A DNA stretch of 64,000 nucleotides from Candidatus Phosphoribacter baldrii (GCA_016704565.1 JADIZV010000004.1:496001-560000), one strand, 5' to 3'; positions 16,732-24,197 are shown, numbered from the stretch's first letter. Numbers and translations are program-made. The notes: generated by a model not told the origin, from the sequence alone.

Positions 16732-17391
16732 GTGCCCGAGAATGAGCCTATGGATTGCACATGTCCAACACCCGCGATTGTGGACGTGGCTCGTTGGGTT
16801 GGCCTCGTGATCACCGTCTTGGGTGCGCTCAGTGTCTCGCCAAGCGGCACTCGTGCAGCGTTCACCACGGCTTGGCAGCACACAACCGAGGCTGCCAAGC
16901 GTGCTTGGCGCTTGCTGCCTTGGGTTCGGCCCGCCGGAGGGAAGACCACTCACGCCGTTGGCGCCACGATAACCATCCGCTCACACGCGACCGCTAGCGC
17001 GTTGGTCGGCTGGGCAGAGGAAGCGGACGTGAGCCACAAACTAGACATTCTCGATCAGCGGACCCGACAGCATGACGAAGAAATAGGAACCTTGCAAAGA
17101 GACCTACGCCAACTAAGGACCGACACCGAGTCATTGGTTCAGGCGGTCGGGGCGGATTGCGAGGCGAAGACGGGAGAGGTACATCAGCGTCTTGACGAAA
17201 TGACCCTCAAGGCCACCGAACTTGATGCGCGTGCACTACCCGTTATCTTGCTGGGCATCGCGTTCAGCGGGCTCGGGCCTGACTTCGTCAGGCTCTCCGT
17301 TCCGGTTGGCGGAGTGATCTTGTCTGTTGGGCTCGCTTGGGCGATTGTTGCTTGCGCGCTCATCTGGCATAGTCCGGTGTCTTCGGCATAG
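16732..17391 (+). CDS. Unrecognised membrane protein with coiled coil
   Basis: 219 aa from the GTG at 16732; an ATG at 16750 (MDCTCPTPAIVDVARW) is equally likely. A hydrophobic helix near residues 22-36 (VGLVITVLGALSVS), a charged coiled coil around 100-165 (HKLDILDQRTRQHDEEIGTL and on) and two C-terminal hydrophobic stretches (LPVILLGIAFSGLG, GGVILSVGLAWAIVACALIW) are visible. I do not recognise the family. It is the only element gene on the plus strand, divergent from the integrase. Confidence 0.6.
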   Translation: MPENEPMDCTCPTPAIVDVARWVGLVITVLGALSVSPSGTRAAFTTAWQHTTEAAKRAWRLLPWVRPAGGKTTHAVGATITIRSHATASALVGWAEEADVSHKLDILDQRTRQHDEEIGTLQRDLRQLRTDTESLVQAVGADCEAKTGEVHQRLDEMTLKATELDARALPVILLGIAFSGLGPDFVRLSVPVGGVILSVGLAWAIVACALIWHSPVSSA

Positions 17392-17572
17392 GCCGAGCCC
17401 TTGGCGCCTCAAATTTTTCTCGCTGGGCTGGGGGTGGGGGGTGACCCCCTATGGCCCCGCCAACTCTCCACCGGATCGTCATAGCGGCTCGGGTTCGGGG
17501 ACGGTTCTAGGGTCGAAATACCCCCTAGGGTATGCCGGTCAGCGAGGCCACGTCAGCCGCCCGGGTGAAGCG

Positions 17573-17659
17573 CCGAATGGCCCCGGGGCACGAGGACCCA
17601 GGGCCATTCGGTAGGGCCGCTAGGGCTGTGTGGTTTGCCCGGCACGGCAGCCCTAGCGG
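17573..17659. terminator. Two tandem perfect hairpins between convergent element genes
   Basis: Stem 1: ccgaatggccc (17573-17583) with gggccattcgg (17601-17611). Stem 2: ccgctagggctg (17617-17628) with cagccctagcgg (17648-17659). They lie between the 3' ends of the 16732 (+) and 17668 (-) genes, as expected for a bidirectional terminator. No U-tract is present. Confidence 0.7.
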
Positions 17660-17667
17660 AGTCTCTA

Positions 17668-18717
17668 TCAGCGGCTCACGACGCGAAGGGTCCCCCGGTA
17701 GATTCGAGGGCTCATGTCGCCTCGCACCACTGAGCCGGACGTCTTCACCGATCCGCCCTGCGGCGTATGAGCCACCTCGGTCACCACGCCGACCTGTTCG
17801 ATTAGCCGACCGACGAGGGCGCGGCCGAGGCTGGGAAGAAGCGCCGCAAGTTCGCTCGAATCCATGCCAGCGGCAGACGTCGGTGAGACTACAACCTCGG
17901 TTGCAAACGTAACCAAGCGCTGGCCCTCCTGGGCCGTCTCACCGGTCCGCTTCACGTCCACCCGATGGATCATCGCATTCGGGCGAGGCCCTGCCGTGGT
18001 GGCGTAGACGTCGGTCACTTGGCCCGGGTCCGTCACCCCCGTATAGGCCGTCGCCCATTCCACCGCTGCACCGTGGAATGCCCGATGAACGGCGCGCTCG
18101 ACATCAGCCACGGGCCGGGGGTCGACCAGCGGCAAAGACGAATAGGCGAAGCCTTGGCGGGGTGCAGCCAGCACGCGAATGCCACCCGACTGTTCAGATA
18201 TGTCAACCCGCCAGCCGACCGACCGAAGGGCGGATTCGACTTCCTTCGCCGAGATGACTCGGTGCAGGTCAGTCTTGTGATATCGAATGAATGCCTCCCC
18301 GTCGATCGTGCCCGTAATGGCGTTCTCGGTCGGCTCCGACCTCGGCTCCACGGTGAGAATCGGCCAATCTTGGGGGTCGGGGTTTGGCTGGCCCCTGGTC
18401 ACGACCACCGATGGCACAGGGAAGCCCGCTCGGTCGAGCGCGGCGGCGAGAGCATCCGCAAACGTCGTCGCCAGCGGCAAGGCCGCCCGCGCGCGGGCAA
18501 GGGCCGACTCGGCGGCGATCGACAGCAGGCCGGTTCGCTCGACCTCGGCATCCGCCTTGCCCAGCATGGCGGCAGTCACCTTGTCATCGCCCGAGCGCAG
18601 CCGGGAGCGCAACTCGTCCACGGCAGTCTCGGCGGCAAGGTGTTCGTCCTGGCGTTGAGCCAAAAGGTCAACGGCTTTCGCGTAGTCCTCCTGGGGACTG
18701 GTTTGGGTAGTGGGCAT
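17668..18717 (-). CDS. Unrecognised 349-aa element protein
   Basis: No family recognised. The N-terminal 100 residues are Ala/Glu/Arg-rich and probably helical (DLLAQRQDEHLAAETAVDEL). A middle region of alternating strands follows (WPILTVEPRSEPTENAITG), then a long hydrophilic domain with VDVKRTGETAQEGQRLVTFA. Neither membrane helices nor a signal peptide are visible. It lies 95 bp downstream of the four overlapping genes on the same strand and is probably in their transcript. A structural or DNA-associated role is possible but not supported. Confidence 0.6.
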   Translation of the reverse strand: MPTTQTSPQEDYAKAVDLLAQRQDEHLAAETAVDELRSRLRSGDDKVTAAMLGKADAEVERTGLLSIAAESALARARAALPLATTFADALAAALDRAGFPVPSVVVTRGQPNPDPQDWPILTVEPRSEPTENAITGTIDGEAFIRYHKTDLHRVISAKEVESALRSVGWRVDISEQSGGIRVLAAPRQGFAYSSLPLVDPRPVADVERAVHRAFHGAAVEWATAYTGVTDPGQVTDVYATTAGPRPNAMIHRVDVKRTGETAQEGQRLVTFATEVVVSPTSAAGMDSSELAALLPSLGRALVGRLIEQVGVVTEVAHTPQGGSVKTSGSVVRGDMSPRIYRGTLRVVSR

Positions 18718-18811
18718 ATTGGTAAGGGGTCTCCCTCGCTTGATTCTTCCGGCCAGGCCGATTGGCCTAGGTCGGTTACTGCTACAAACGGGCCTTCGGC
18801 CCCAGCCGGGC

Positions 18812-19330
18812 CTAGTCGGGCGGCATGAAGTCCACGAGCCCGCACAGTGCGTCGCCGCAGTAGTCCGGGTGCTGGCATGACCCGGCTGAAGGGGTATCTG
18901 TAGGGGTTCTTGAAGGGGTCAGGTCAGGGGTAGATGAAGGGGTTGTGTCGCTGTCTACGACACCCCCTGTACCGTCCTGCGACACCCCTGTCACCCCAGA
19001 GGACATCTCCTGCCGTGCCGGAGGGCACCCCCTGTCCAGGCCCGCTGGCACCGTTAGCCGGTACACGGATGGTTTGCCGTCCGCGCTCCGATCCTGAACC
19101 CGCTCCAGCCAGCCCAGCGCGACCGCGTCGGCAACATGCCGCGACAGGGCCGACCGACTGAGGCCGGTCCTTGCAGCCACTCGCGCCAGACTCGGACGCA
19201 CGTCGCCGCCGCTCTCCGTGGTCGCGTAGGTGGCCATGATTGACATGGCACCCCGCAGCGACAGGCTCACGCCGCGCGCGTTGGCCAGTGCGTCCCGCCA
19301 CTCGAAGTAGCCAGCTGCGCGGGAGGTCAC
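18812..19330 (-). CDS. Winged-helix/HTH protein, replication- or regulation-related
   Basis: 172 aa. Residues about 45-85 (RPSLARVAARTGLSRSALSR, then HVADAVALGWLERV) form a clear helix-turn-helix with a following wing, like phage replisome-organiser or MarR-like domains. A Ser/Thr/Pro-Asp linker of TPS/TPD repeats comes next, and the tail has CQHPDYCGDALC, a possible zinc site. It is the last of four genes joined by ATGA overlaps. Replication initiator or transcription factor cannot be separated by sequence alone. Confidence 0.65.
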   Translation of the reverse strand: MTSRAAGYFEWRDALANARGVSLSLRGAMSIMATYATTESGGDVRPSLARVAARTGLSRSALSRHVADAVALGWLERVQDRSADGKPSVYRLTVPAGLDRGCPPARQEMSSGVTGVSQDGTGGVVDSDTTPSSTPDLTPSRTPTDTPSAGSCQHPDYCGDALCGLVDFMPPD

Positions 19331-19491
19331 CTAGCCGCCCGCCGCTCACGACGAGCGGACAACCGGCATGCCCTGCAAACCGTCCCACGCCGATCCCTGC
19401 GAGGTTGGCGCCAACAGAACTCGACCTCGGGCCTCGTATCCCCGCAGCGCTCGCACAGTCGCGGGGCCATGTCGGTGAGTGGGAGGGTCAT
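19327..19491 (-). CDS. Small zinc-ribbon protein
   Basis: 54 aa, too short for most callers. CERC (residues 13-16) and CRAC (near 40) form a CxxC...CxxC zinc ribbon with a very basic C terminus (SARRERRAAR). The ATG at 19491 overlaps the TGA of the upstream gene and its own stop overlaps the next ATG. A nucleic-acid-binding role is likely but untested. Confidence 0.6.
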   Translation of the reverse strand: MTLPLTDMAPRLCERCGDTRPEVEFCWRQPRRDRRGTVCRACRLSARRERRAAR

Positions 19492-20078
19492 GCGGCCAAC
19501 TCCCGAGCGCCGTCCACGGGCACGGCGTTCCACCGGGCCAGATTGGATTCGCTCGCCTTCGCACCGGACAGGCCCGAGCGCCAGGCCCCATCGCCGGACT
19601 TTGTGAAGACCACTGGTCTACCGCTCACGGTGGACGTGACGACGGCCCCAGCCGGGGCAGCCCGCAGTTGCACGCGACTCAACCCCGCCAAACGGCCAAA
19701 ATCCATACCGGGTCCGGCCACGGATGCGCCCTGGGAGGTGGTCGAGTACTTGGGTGACCCCTCCGTCTCGGGATGCGCTTCCAGCGCGACCCCGGGATGG
19801 TTGATCGTGTCCAGGCGCGCGGCCAGTCGGTGGCGCTCAGCGTCGGTTCGGCTCAGGCGATAGGCCGGGGTGCCGTGGCCGTTGTCGTCCGCGTCGAAGA
19901 TCGGCGCACCGTTGGCAGTTGTGACCGTGGCCGGGTCTAGGCATCGCCCCTGCCCGGTCGTCCACGACCGGTGCCGATCGAACGCCCGGATGCCGACGAA
20001 CAGCCGCCGGCATCCGGTGCAGCACCCGACCCGGTCGGAGTGGGTGCGGGTTGAGCCGCAGTTTGAGCAGGCGGTCAT
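19488..20078 (-). CDS. FDxHR-type phage zinc-binding protein
   Basis: 196 aa. The N terminus has CSNCGS, CCTGC, FVGIRAFDRHRS and GRCLDP, the cysteine pairs and FDxHR core of small zinc-binding proteins common in actinophages. The rest is not recognised. Coupled by ATGA overlaps both upstream (20075-20078) and downstream (19488-19491). The family marks the element as phage-related. Confidence 0.7.
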   Translation of the reverse strand: MTACSNCGSTRTHSDRVGCCTGCRRLFVGIRAFDRHRSWTTGQGRCLDPATVTTANGAPIFDADDNGHGTPAYRLSRTDAERHRLAARLDTINHPGVALEAHPETEGSPKYSTTSQGASVAGPGMDFGRLAGLSRVQLRAAPAGAVVTSTVSGRPVVFTKSGDGAWRSGLSGAKASESNLARWNAVPVDGARELAA

Positions 20079-20275
20079 GCGGCACGCCCAGCGCGTTGGG
20101 CATCCATCCAGGCCAGCACCCCGGCCCGGGGGTAGCGCACGACCCCACCTTCAAGCTTCACGTAGCGCGGCCCTTTCCCGAGGGCACGCCAGTTGTTGAG
20201 GGTCCCCGGAGCCAGGGACAGCAGTCGACCCACTTGCGCCCCCGTCATCCAGCCGTCGTCGTCGTTACTGGTCAT
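20075..20275 (-). CDS. Excisionase-like helix-turn-helix protein
   Basis: 66 aa. MTGAQVGRLLSLAPGTLNNW followed by RALGKGPRYVKLEGGVVRYP and AGVLAWMDA is the MerR-like winged helix of excisionases and AlpA-type phage regulators. The ATG at 20275 starts this domain; the longer open frame upstream has no similarity. First of four overlapping genes, preceded by an AT-rich promoter-like stretch. It probably controls excision and/or element transcription. Confidence 0.8.
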   Translation of the reverse strand: MTSNDDDGWMTGAQVGRLLSLAPGTLNNWRALGKGPRYVKLEGGVVRYPRAGVLAWMDAQRAGRAA

Positions 20276-20487
20276 CGGAGAGATACCGCCTCTCGGGTTA
20301 GGGGCGCGGACCGCTGGGCCGTTGCCGTCGCTGTTTAGTTGCCCGGCTTGCGGCCCGGATGCCGTTGTGGTAGCGTTCGTCTTGTCGGACTTGACATTGT
20401 TTTTTGCTGCTCGAAAGCACTTCTTCCAACGTAGCACCGACCAGGACACGGCGTCAAGCGCCGTGCCCCTTGGTGCTCGCGCGGGAT
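20276..20487. other. AT-rich leader upstream of the excisionase operon
   Basis: A gene-free stretch with the lowest G+C of the neighbourhood around 20390-20425 (a run of six T's at 20399-20404). It is the probable promoter region of the minus-strand operon. I cannot assign boxes with confidence. Confidence 0.45.
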
Positions 20488-20868
20488 CTACGCGAGGCCA
20501 GCGAGCGCCCTCAGTTCCGCCTCAGCCGCCGTCATCTGCTCAAGGCAGGGATCGTCAAGGATCGGCTCACGGCCATACAGCCCGACGACCTCGCAACCGG
20601 TCGCGGTCACGCCAACACATAGCGGCACGTCGTCCACCTCGTCATCCTCCATCGGCTCCCAGCCGAGCCGGTCCAGTTGCCGAATCATCGAGTCCCAATC
20701 GGTCTGCTGCACGCTCTGTCCGAAGCACATGGTCGGCACATCGTCGATCAGCGTGTAGTCGGTGAAGGGACTTCTCAGGTCGTCGCCCAGCGCTGGCCGC
20801 ACGAGCACCCCGAAGCCAGTCATTGGGTCCAGGTGAGCGACGTGGACGGCGGTTCTCAAGGTGTGCAT
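20488..20868 (-). CDS. Unrecognised small acidic element protein
   Basis: 126 aa from the ATG at 20868, chosen for AAGGGAAG eight bases upstream; the frame is open to 20913. Acidic, with MEDDEVDDVP and a Glu/Ala-rich end (MTAAEAELRALAGLA); predicted alpha/beta and soluble. Not recognised. It is the first gene from the right end of the element. Its promoter region contains a 20-bp end repeat and an 18-bp palindrome, so it may be regulated separately from the excisionase operon. Confidence 0.6.
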   Translation of the reverse strand: MHTLRTAVHVAHLDPMTGFGVLVRPALGDDLRSPFTDYTLIDDVPTMCFGQSVQQTDWDSMIRQLDRLGWEPMEDDEVDDVPLCVGVTATGCEVVGLYGREPILDDPCLEQMTAAEAELRALAGLA

Positions 20869-20905
20869 GCTCACTTCCCTTCGACGTGGGTGAGTATCGG
20901 GATCG

Positions 20906-20925
20906 TTCCCCATACCGTTCCCTGT
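20906..20925 (+). repeat. 20-bp direct repeat near right end of the element
   Basis: Identical to 15268-15287 (ttccccataccgttccctgt). It lies about 40 bp upstream of the 20868 start codon and runs into the palindrome at 20923. Confidence 0.75.
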
Positions 20926-20940
20926 AGTGACGTGACTACA
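20923..20940. promoter_or_regulatory. 18-bp palindrome, probable operator
   Basis: tgtagtgacgtgactaca: 16 of 18 positions are symmetrical (TGTAGT...ACTACA around ACGT). It sits in the promoter region of the 20868 gene beside the 20-bp repeat, suiting a dimeric element repressor. Confidence 0.6.
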
Positions 20941-21052
20941 GGGTACGCCGCGTGATGCTGCAAACAGGTCCGGGAGCCCTCACTAGGCATCTGACCTGCG
21001 GTTATGATCGCTTCAGAGATGCAGGATGACAACCCGTGAACGGACTAGACCA

Positions 21053-21093
21053 TAATCACTGGGTTCGGGGTTCGAATCCCTGGCGGTGCACCA
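21053..21093 (+). repeat. Attachment site attR (partial tRNA-Lys)
   Basis: 41 bp identical to 15171-15211, without the 5' half of the tRNA. It marks the right boundary of the element; beyond it the GTATGCCG word reappears (21127). Confidence 0.92.
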
Positions 21094-21175
21094 GACGAGG
21101 GCGGTTCCTGCGGGAGCCGCCCTCGCGGCATACCGGGGGCGCGTCGGTGACCAGATGACGAGCTGACACGAACCC

Positions 21176-21527
21176 TCAGAGGTAGAGGCCGGTGTTCCCG
21201 TCGTCGACGCGCGAGGCCGCGACGGCGTGAATGTCCTTCTCGCGCAACAGGATGTAGCCCTTCGACTGCAACTCAACCTCGTGTCGGTCCTCTGGGTCGA
21301 AGAGCACCCGGTCACCCGGCTGGACCTGGCGGACGTTGCCGCCGGTCGCCACGACCACAGCCCAGGACAGCCGCTTGCCGACTGAGGCGGTCGCCGGGAT
21401 GAGGATGCCACCGCCCGAGGTCCGCTCCCCCCTTCTCGGAGTCGACGGAGACCAGGACCCGATCGAAGAGCATGCGGATGGGCAGCCGGTCAGCAGCAGG
21501 GGCCGCCGACGCGGCACGAGGAGCCAT
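21176..21527 (-). pseudogene. GroES-like co-chaperone, frameshifted
   Basis: The first frame reads MLFDRVLVSVDSEKG and the second GERTSGGGILIPATASVGKR, then VVVATGGNVRQVQPGDRVLF and GYILLREKDIHAV, in order the GroES strands and roof motifs. They meet at the C6 run 21427-21432; removing one base joins SEKG to ERTSGGG. The product would be about 116 aa, slightly longer than GroES, with the ending DDGNTGLYL. A second, atypical GroES paralogue without an adjacent groEL. Sequencing error is the simplest reason for the break. Confidence 0.75.
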
Positions 21528-21545
21528 CGAACAATCCGGCCGGGC

Positions 21546-21812
21546 TCAGCCCCGGCGCCGACGCAGCAGGCCCAGCCCGATGGCCAAGGCGGCGACCACG
21601 GCCAGCACAGCGGCGATCCGCTCAGTGCGCAACGCACCGTCCTCGTCATGGGTCGCCTGCATGAGCGAGGCCCTGGCGGCTTCCTTCTGCCGGGCGACGA
21701 TCTGCTGCGGCTGGGCCCGATAGGCCAACTCGTCGATGGTGCCGGACAGTCGGGCGCGAGCCGCCTCGATCTGCGCCTGGAGCTGTTCGACCGACTGACC
21801 CTGCTCGCTCAT
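21546..21812 (-). CDS. DUF3618 small membrane protein
   Basis: 88 aa. EQLQAQIEAARARLSGTIDE and LAYRAQPQQIVARQKEAAR match the amphipathic DUF3618 region. One C-terminal membrane helix (IAAVLAVVAALAIGLGLL) ends in RRRRG. Function unknown; often next to membrane-stress genes in actinobacteria. Same strand as the peroxiredoxin. Confidence 0.8.
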   Translation of the reverse strand: MSEQGQSVEQLQAQIEAARARLSGTIDELAYRAQPQQIVARQKEAARASLMQATHDEDGALRTERIAAVLAVVAALAIGLGLLRRRRG

Positions 21813-21860
21813 CGAGCGCTCCCTTCGTTCTTCTCGGCTCAGCCTAATGCGACCGCGCGG

Positions 21861-22328
21861 TCACAGACCGAGGTCGTGTCGCAGCTTGGCCACGTGGCCG
21901 GTCGCCTTGACGTTGTAACGGGCATCAGCAACCGTTCCGTCAGCGTCAACGACGAACGTCGAACGGATCACCCCGACGACCGTCTTGCCGTAGAGCTTCT
22001 TCTCGCCATAGGCCCCGTATGCCGTGTGGACCGCCTTGTCGGGGTCCGAGAGCAGGGCGATGGTCAGCCCTTCTTTGGCCCGGAATTTCGCCAACTTGGC
22101 GGGGGCGTCCGGGGAGATGCCGAGCACGGCATACCCCTGGGCGGTGAGGGCGTCGAGCGAGTCGGAGAAGTCGCACGCCTGGGTCGTGCAGCCGGGGGTG
22201 AGCGCCGCCGGGTAGAAGTAGACGATGACTCGCTGCCCGCGGAAGTCGGCAAGCGACACCTGTCGCCCGGCGTCGTCGGTGAGGGTGAACTCGGGGGCGG
22301 CGTCGCCCACCTGCAGCCGGGTCGTCAC
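21861..22328 (-). CDS. bcp: Thiol peroxidase/peroxiredoxin, BCP (PrxQ) type
   Basis: 155 aa from GTG 22328, with GGGGAG upstream; the frame is open to 22475 but that part lacks similarity. DAAPEFTLTDDAGRQVSLAD is the PrxQ start and YPAALTPGCTTQACDFSDS carries the peroxidatic Cys (PGCT) and the resolving Cys five residues later. It reduces H2O2 and organic hydroperoxides with thioredoxin. The start lies only 20 bp from the palindrome at 22349, suggesting metal- or peroxide-responsive control. Confidence 0.92.
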   Translation of the reverse strand: MTTRLQVGDAAPEFTLTDDAGRQVSLADFRGQRVIVYFYPAALTPGCTTQACDFSDSLDALTAQGYAVLGISPDAPAKLAKFRAKEGLTIALLSDPDKAVHTAYGAYGEKKLYGKTVVGVIRSTFVVDADGTVADARYNVKATGHVAKLRHDLGL

Positions 22329-22348
22329 GGTGTCTCCCCGCGGGTCAG

Positions 22349-22371
22349 TTATTGCAAATGATTTGCAATAA
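22349..22371. promoter_or_regulatory. Perfect 23-bp palindrome, Fur/Zur-family operator candidate
   Basis: Arms TTATTGCAAAT and ATTTGCAATAA around a central G. The AT-rich core TGCAAATGATTTGCA resembles actinobacterial Zur/Fur boxes (TGaaAATGATTttCA). It lies between the divergent peroxiredoxin (20 bp) and cbiM (98 bp) starts and could control both. The metal specificity is inferred. Confidence 0.75.
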
Positions 22372-22469
22372 GGTCGTAGGATGATCGGGTCGGCCCAACC
22401 GCCGCCCCTGCTGCACACCGTACCCCGCCACCCCGCCTCGCGGGCCACGCCCGCCCCCAGGAGAAGTCC

Positions 22470-23174
22470 ATGCACGTGCCCGACGGTTTCCTCGACGTGC
22501 CGACGTCGCTGGCGACCGCCGCCGTGGCCGCCGCCGCAGTGGCGTTCGCCTTGCGCGGCGCTCGGCGCGAGTTGGACGACCGGGCCGCCCCGTTGGCCGG
22601 CCTCGTGGCGACCTTCGTCTTCGCCGCCCAGATGGTCAACTTCCCGGTTGGCGCGGGCACGTCAGGCCACCTCATCGGGGCGGCGCTCGCGGCCGTGCTC
22701 GTGGGCCCGTGGACCGCGACCCTGTGCCTCACCGTCGTCCTGCTCGTGCAGGGTTTGCTGTTCGCTGACGGCGGGCTCACCGCCCTGGGCACGAACGTCA
22801 CCCTCATGGGGGTGGTCGCCGTGTGGATCGGGTATGCCGCCTTCCGCCTTGCCCTGCTCGCCCTCCCCCGCCGGGTCGGTTCGGTGCCGCTCGCGGCCGG
22901 GCTCGGCGGCTTCGTCTCGGTCCCCGCTGCGGCGCTGAGCTTCGCGGGGTTGTTCGCCGTCGGCGGGACCGCGCCGATCGACGCCGGAACGCTGGTTGCC
23001 GCGATGGCAAGCATCCATTCGCTCATCGGGATCGGCGAGGGAGTGCTCACGGCGCTGGTCGTCGGCAGCGTTGTCGTCGTCCGACCCGACCTGGTCCACG
23101 GGGCTCGTCGCCTTCGGGCTGCCGCTGTTGCCGCCGAATTCGGGGTGGCCGAGTCCGCCGAGGCCCGGCCGTGA
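22470..23174 (+). CDS. cbiM: ECF-type metal transporter substrate-capture protein (CbiM)
   Basis: 234 aa, about six to seven membrane helices. The mature N terminus MHVPDGFLDVPTS is the conserved MHIPDG motif whose amine and His2 coordinate Co2+/Ni2+ in CbiM. VNFPVGAGTSGHLIGAALAA is the second conserved loop with the other metal-binding His. AGGAGAA precedes the ATG, and no B12 riboswitch-like leader is seen. First gene of cbiMNQO; its stop overlaps the GTG of cbiN. The palindrome upstream suggests Fur/Zur-family control, so zinc, nickel or cobalt are all possible substrates. Confidence 0.88.
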   Translation: MHVPDGFLDVPTSLATAAVAAAAVAFALRGARRELDDRAAPLAGLVATFVFAAQMVNFPVGAGTSGHLIGAALAAVLVGPWTATLCLTVVLLVQGLLFADGGLTALGTNVTLMGVVAVWIGYAAFRLALLALPRRVGSVPLAAGLGGFVSVPAAALSFAGLFAVGGTAPIDAGTLVAAMASIHSLIGIGEGVLTALVVGSVVVVRPDLVHGARRLRAAAVAAEFGVAESAEARP

Positions 23175-23443
23175 ATGTCCGCACTCGCGTGTGGTGGTTC
23201 GCGGGGATCGGCTTCGCCCTGCTGGTCGCCGGTGTATTGAGCCGGTTCGCTTCCAGCGCCCCGGACGGGCTTGAGCGGGTCGCCACCGAGCAGGGCATCG
23301 CCGGTCAGGCCGTCGAACGCCAGGGCGTGCTCTCCTATGACGGCCCCGGCGGATTGCTCGGGGTTGCCCTGGTCCTCCTCGTCGCGCTCGCGCTCACCTG
23401 GGCGCTACGACGCCGGTCGGCGGGTGCGACGCGTGGGCGCTGA
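23171..23443 (+). CDS. cbiN: Metal transporter small subunit CbiN
   Basis: 90 aa from the GTG overlapping the cbiM stop; the frame is open upstream but that part is shadow. Two membrane helices (WWFAGIGFALLVAGVLSRFA and LGVALVLLVALALTWALR) flank an extracellular loop with SAPDGLERVATEQG, the PDGLE signature of CbiN. CbiN helps load metal into CbiM. Confidence 0.88.
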   Translation: MNVRTRVWWFAGIGFALLVAGVLSRFASSAPDGLERVATEQGIAGQAVERQGVLSYDGPGGLLGVALVLLVALALTWALRRRSAGATRGR

Positions 23444-24197
23444 CCACGGCCACGCCCTGCATTACCACGGGCATTCGGTCATCCACCGACTCCCGGCTCA
23501 CCTCAAGATCGTCTCGGCACTCGCCTTCGTCCTGCTCGTCGTCGCCACCCCGCGCGAGGCCACGTGGCCGTATGCCGTCCACCTCGCCGCCCTCCTGCTG
23601 GCGATCCGGGCGGCGCGGGTGCCCGCGGCATACCTGATGAAGCGGCTCGTTGTGGAGGTGCCGTTCGTCGTCTTCGCGGCGCTGTTGCCGTTCGTCGCGA
23701 CCGGCCCGCGCACCAACCTGCTCGGCGTCAGCGTCTCGCAGCCCGGATTGGTGGCCGCCTGGGCGCTGCTGGCCAAGGGCACCCTCGGCGTGCTCACCGC
23801 CCTGCTGTTGGCAGCGACCACCGAGCCGCGTGACCTGCTCGCGGGGCTGACGCGGCTGCGGCTGCCCGGTCAGCTCGTGGAGATCATGGGCTTCATGGTC
23901 CGCTACGTCGAGGTCGTCGCCGGCGAGCTGCGCCGGATGTCGATCGCCCGGACCTCCCGTGGGTTCGACGCGCGCTCGCCGAGGCACTGGCCGGTGCTGG
24001 CGCGCTCGCTGGGCACGCTGTTCGTGCGGTCCTACGAACGCGGCGAACGGGTCCACCTCGCGATGCTCTCGCGCGGGTATGCCGGGTCGCTGCCCGCCCT
24101 TGACGTCGTCGCAGTGCGGCGCACCGAGGTCATGGCCGCCGCGGCGCTGCCTGCCGTCGCCGCGATCGCCGCCCTGTGGGGAGTGGTGGGGCGATGA
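23433..24197 (+). CDS. cbiQ: ECF transporter transmembrane coupling subunit CbiQ
   Basis: 254 aa from GTG 23433, overlapping the end of cbiN by 11 bp. HSVIHRLPAHLKIVSALAFV is the usual CbiQ opening. Several membrane helices and two coupling-helix Ala-Arg-Gly motifs follow (RRMSIARTSRGFDAR and HLAMLSRGYAGS), which dock the ATPase. The stop overlaps cbiO (ATGA). Confidence 0.9.
   Translation: MGADHGHALHYHGHSVIHRLPAHLKIVSALAFVLLVVATPREATWPYAVHLAALLLAIRAARVPAAYLMKRLVVEVPFVVFAALLPFVATGPRTNLLGVSVSQPGLVAAWALLAKGTLGVLTALLLAATTEPRDLLAGLTRLRLPGQLVEIMGFMVRYVEVVAGELRRMSIARTSRGFDARSPRHWPVLARSLGTLFVRSYERGERVHLAMLSRGYAGSLPALDVVAVRRTEVMAAAALPAVAAIAALWGVVGR

Larger units (their letters stand above)
15171..21093. 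mobile_element. 5.9-kb integrative element in tRNA-Lys
   Basis: Bounded by 41-bp direct repeats of the tRNA-Lys 3' end. It carries a tyrosine integrase next to the left end, an excisionase-like HTH protein, two small zinc proteins, an HTH regulator and several unrecognised genes. There is no visible capsid, terminase, relaxase, helicase or resistance gene. The GTATGCCG word, found about every 600 bp elsewhere, occurs only twice here and not at all over the last 3.6 kb, which supports recent arrival from another genome. Candidate identities are a phage satellite, a remnant prophage or an integrated plasmid. Confidence 0.9.

Noticed and set aside
15171..21093. Calling the element a complete prophage or an ICE
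   Set aside because: No terminase, capsid, tail, relaxase or type IV secretion gene is visible in its 5.9 kb.
22372..22469. A cobalamin riboswitch before cbiM
   Set aside because: Only about 100 bp are available and no B12-box-like conserved core was seen. The palindrome is the evident signal.
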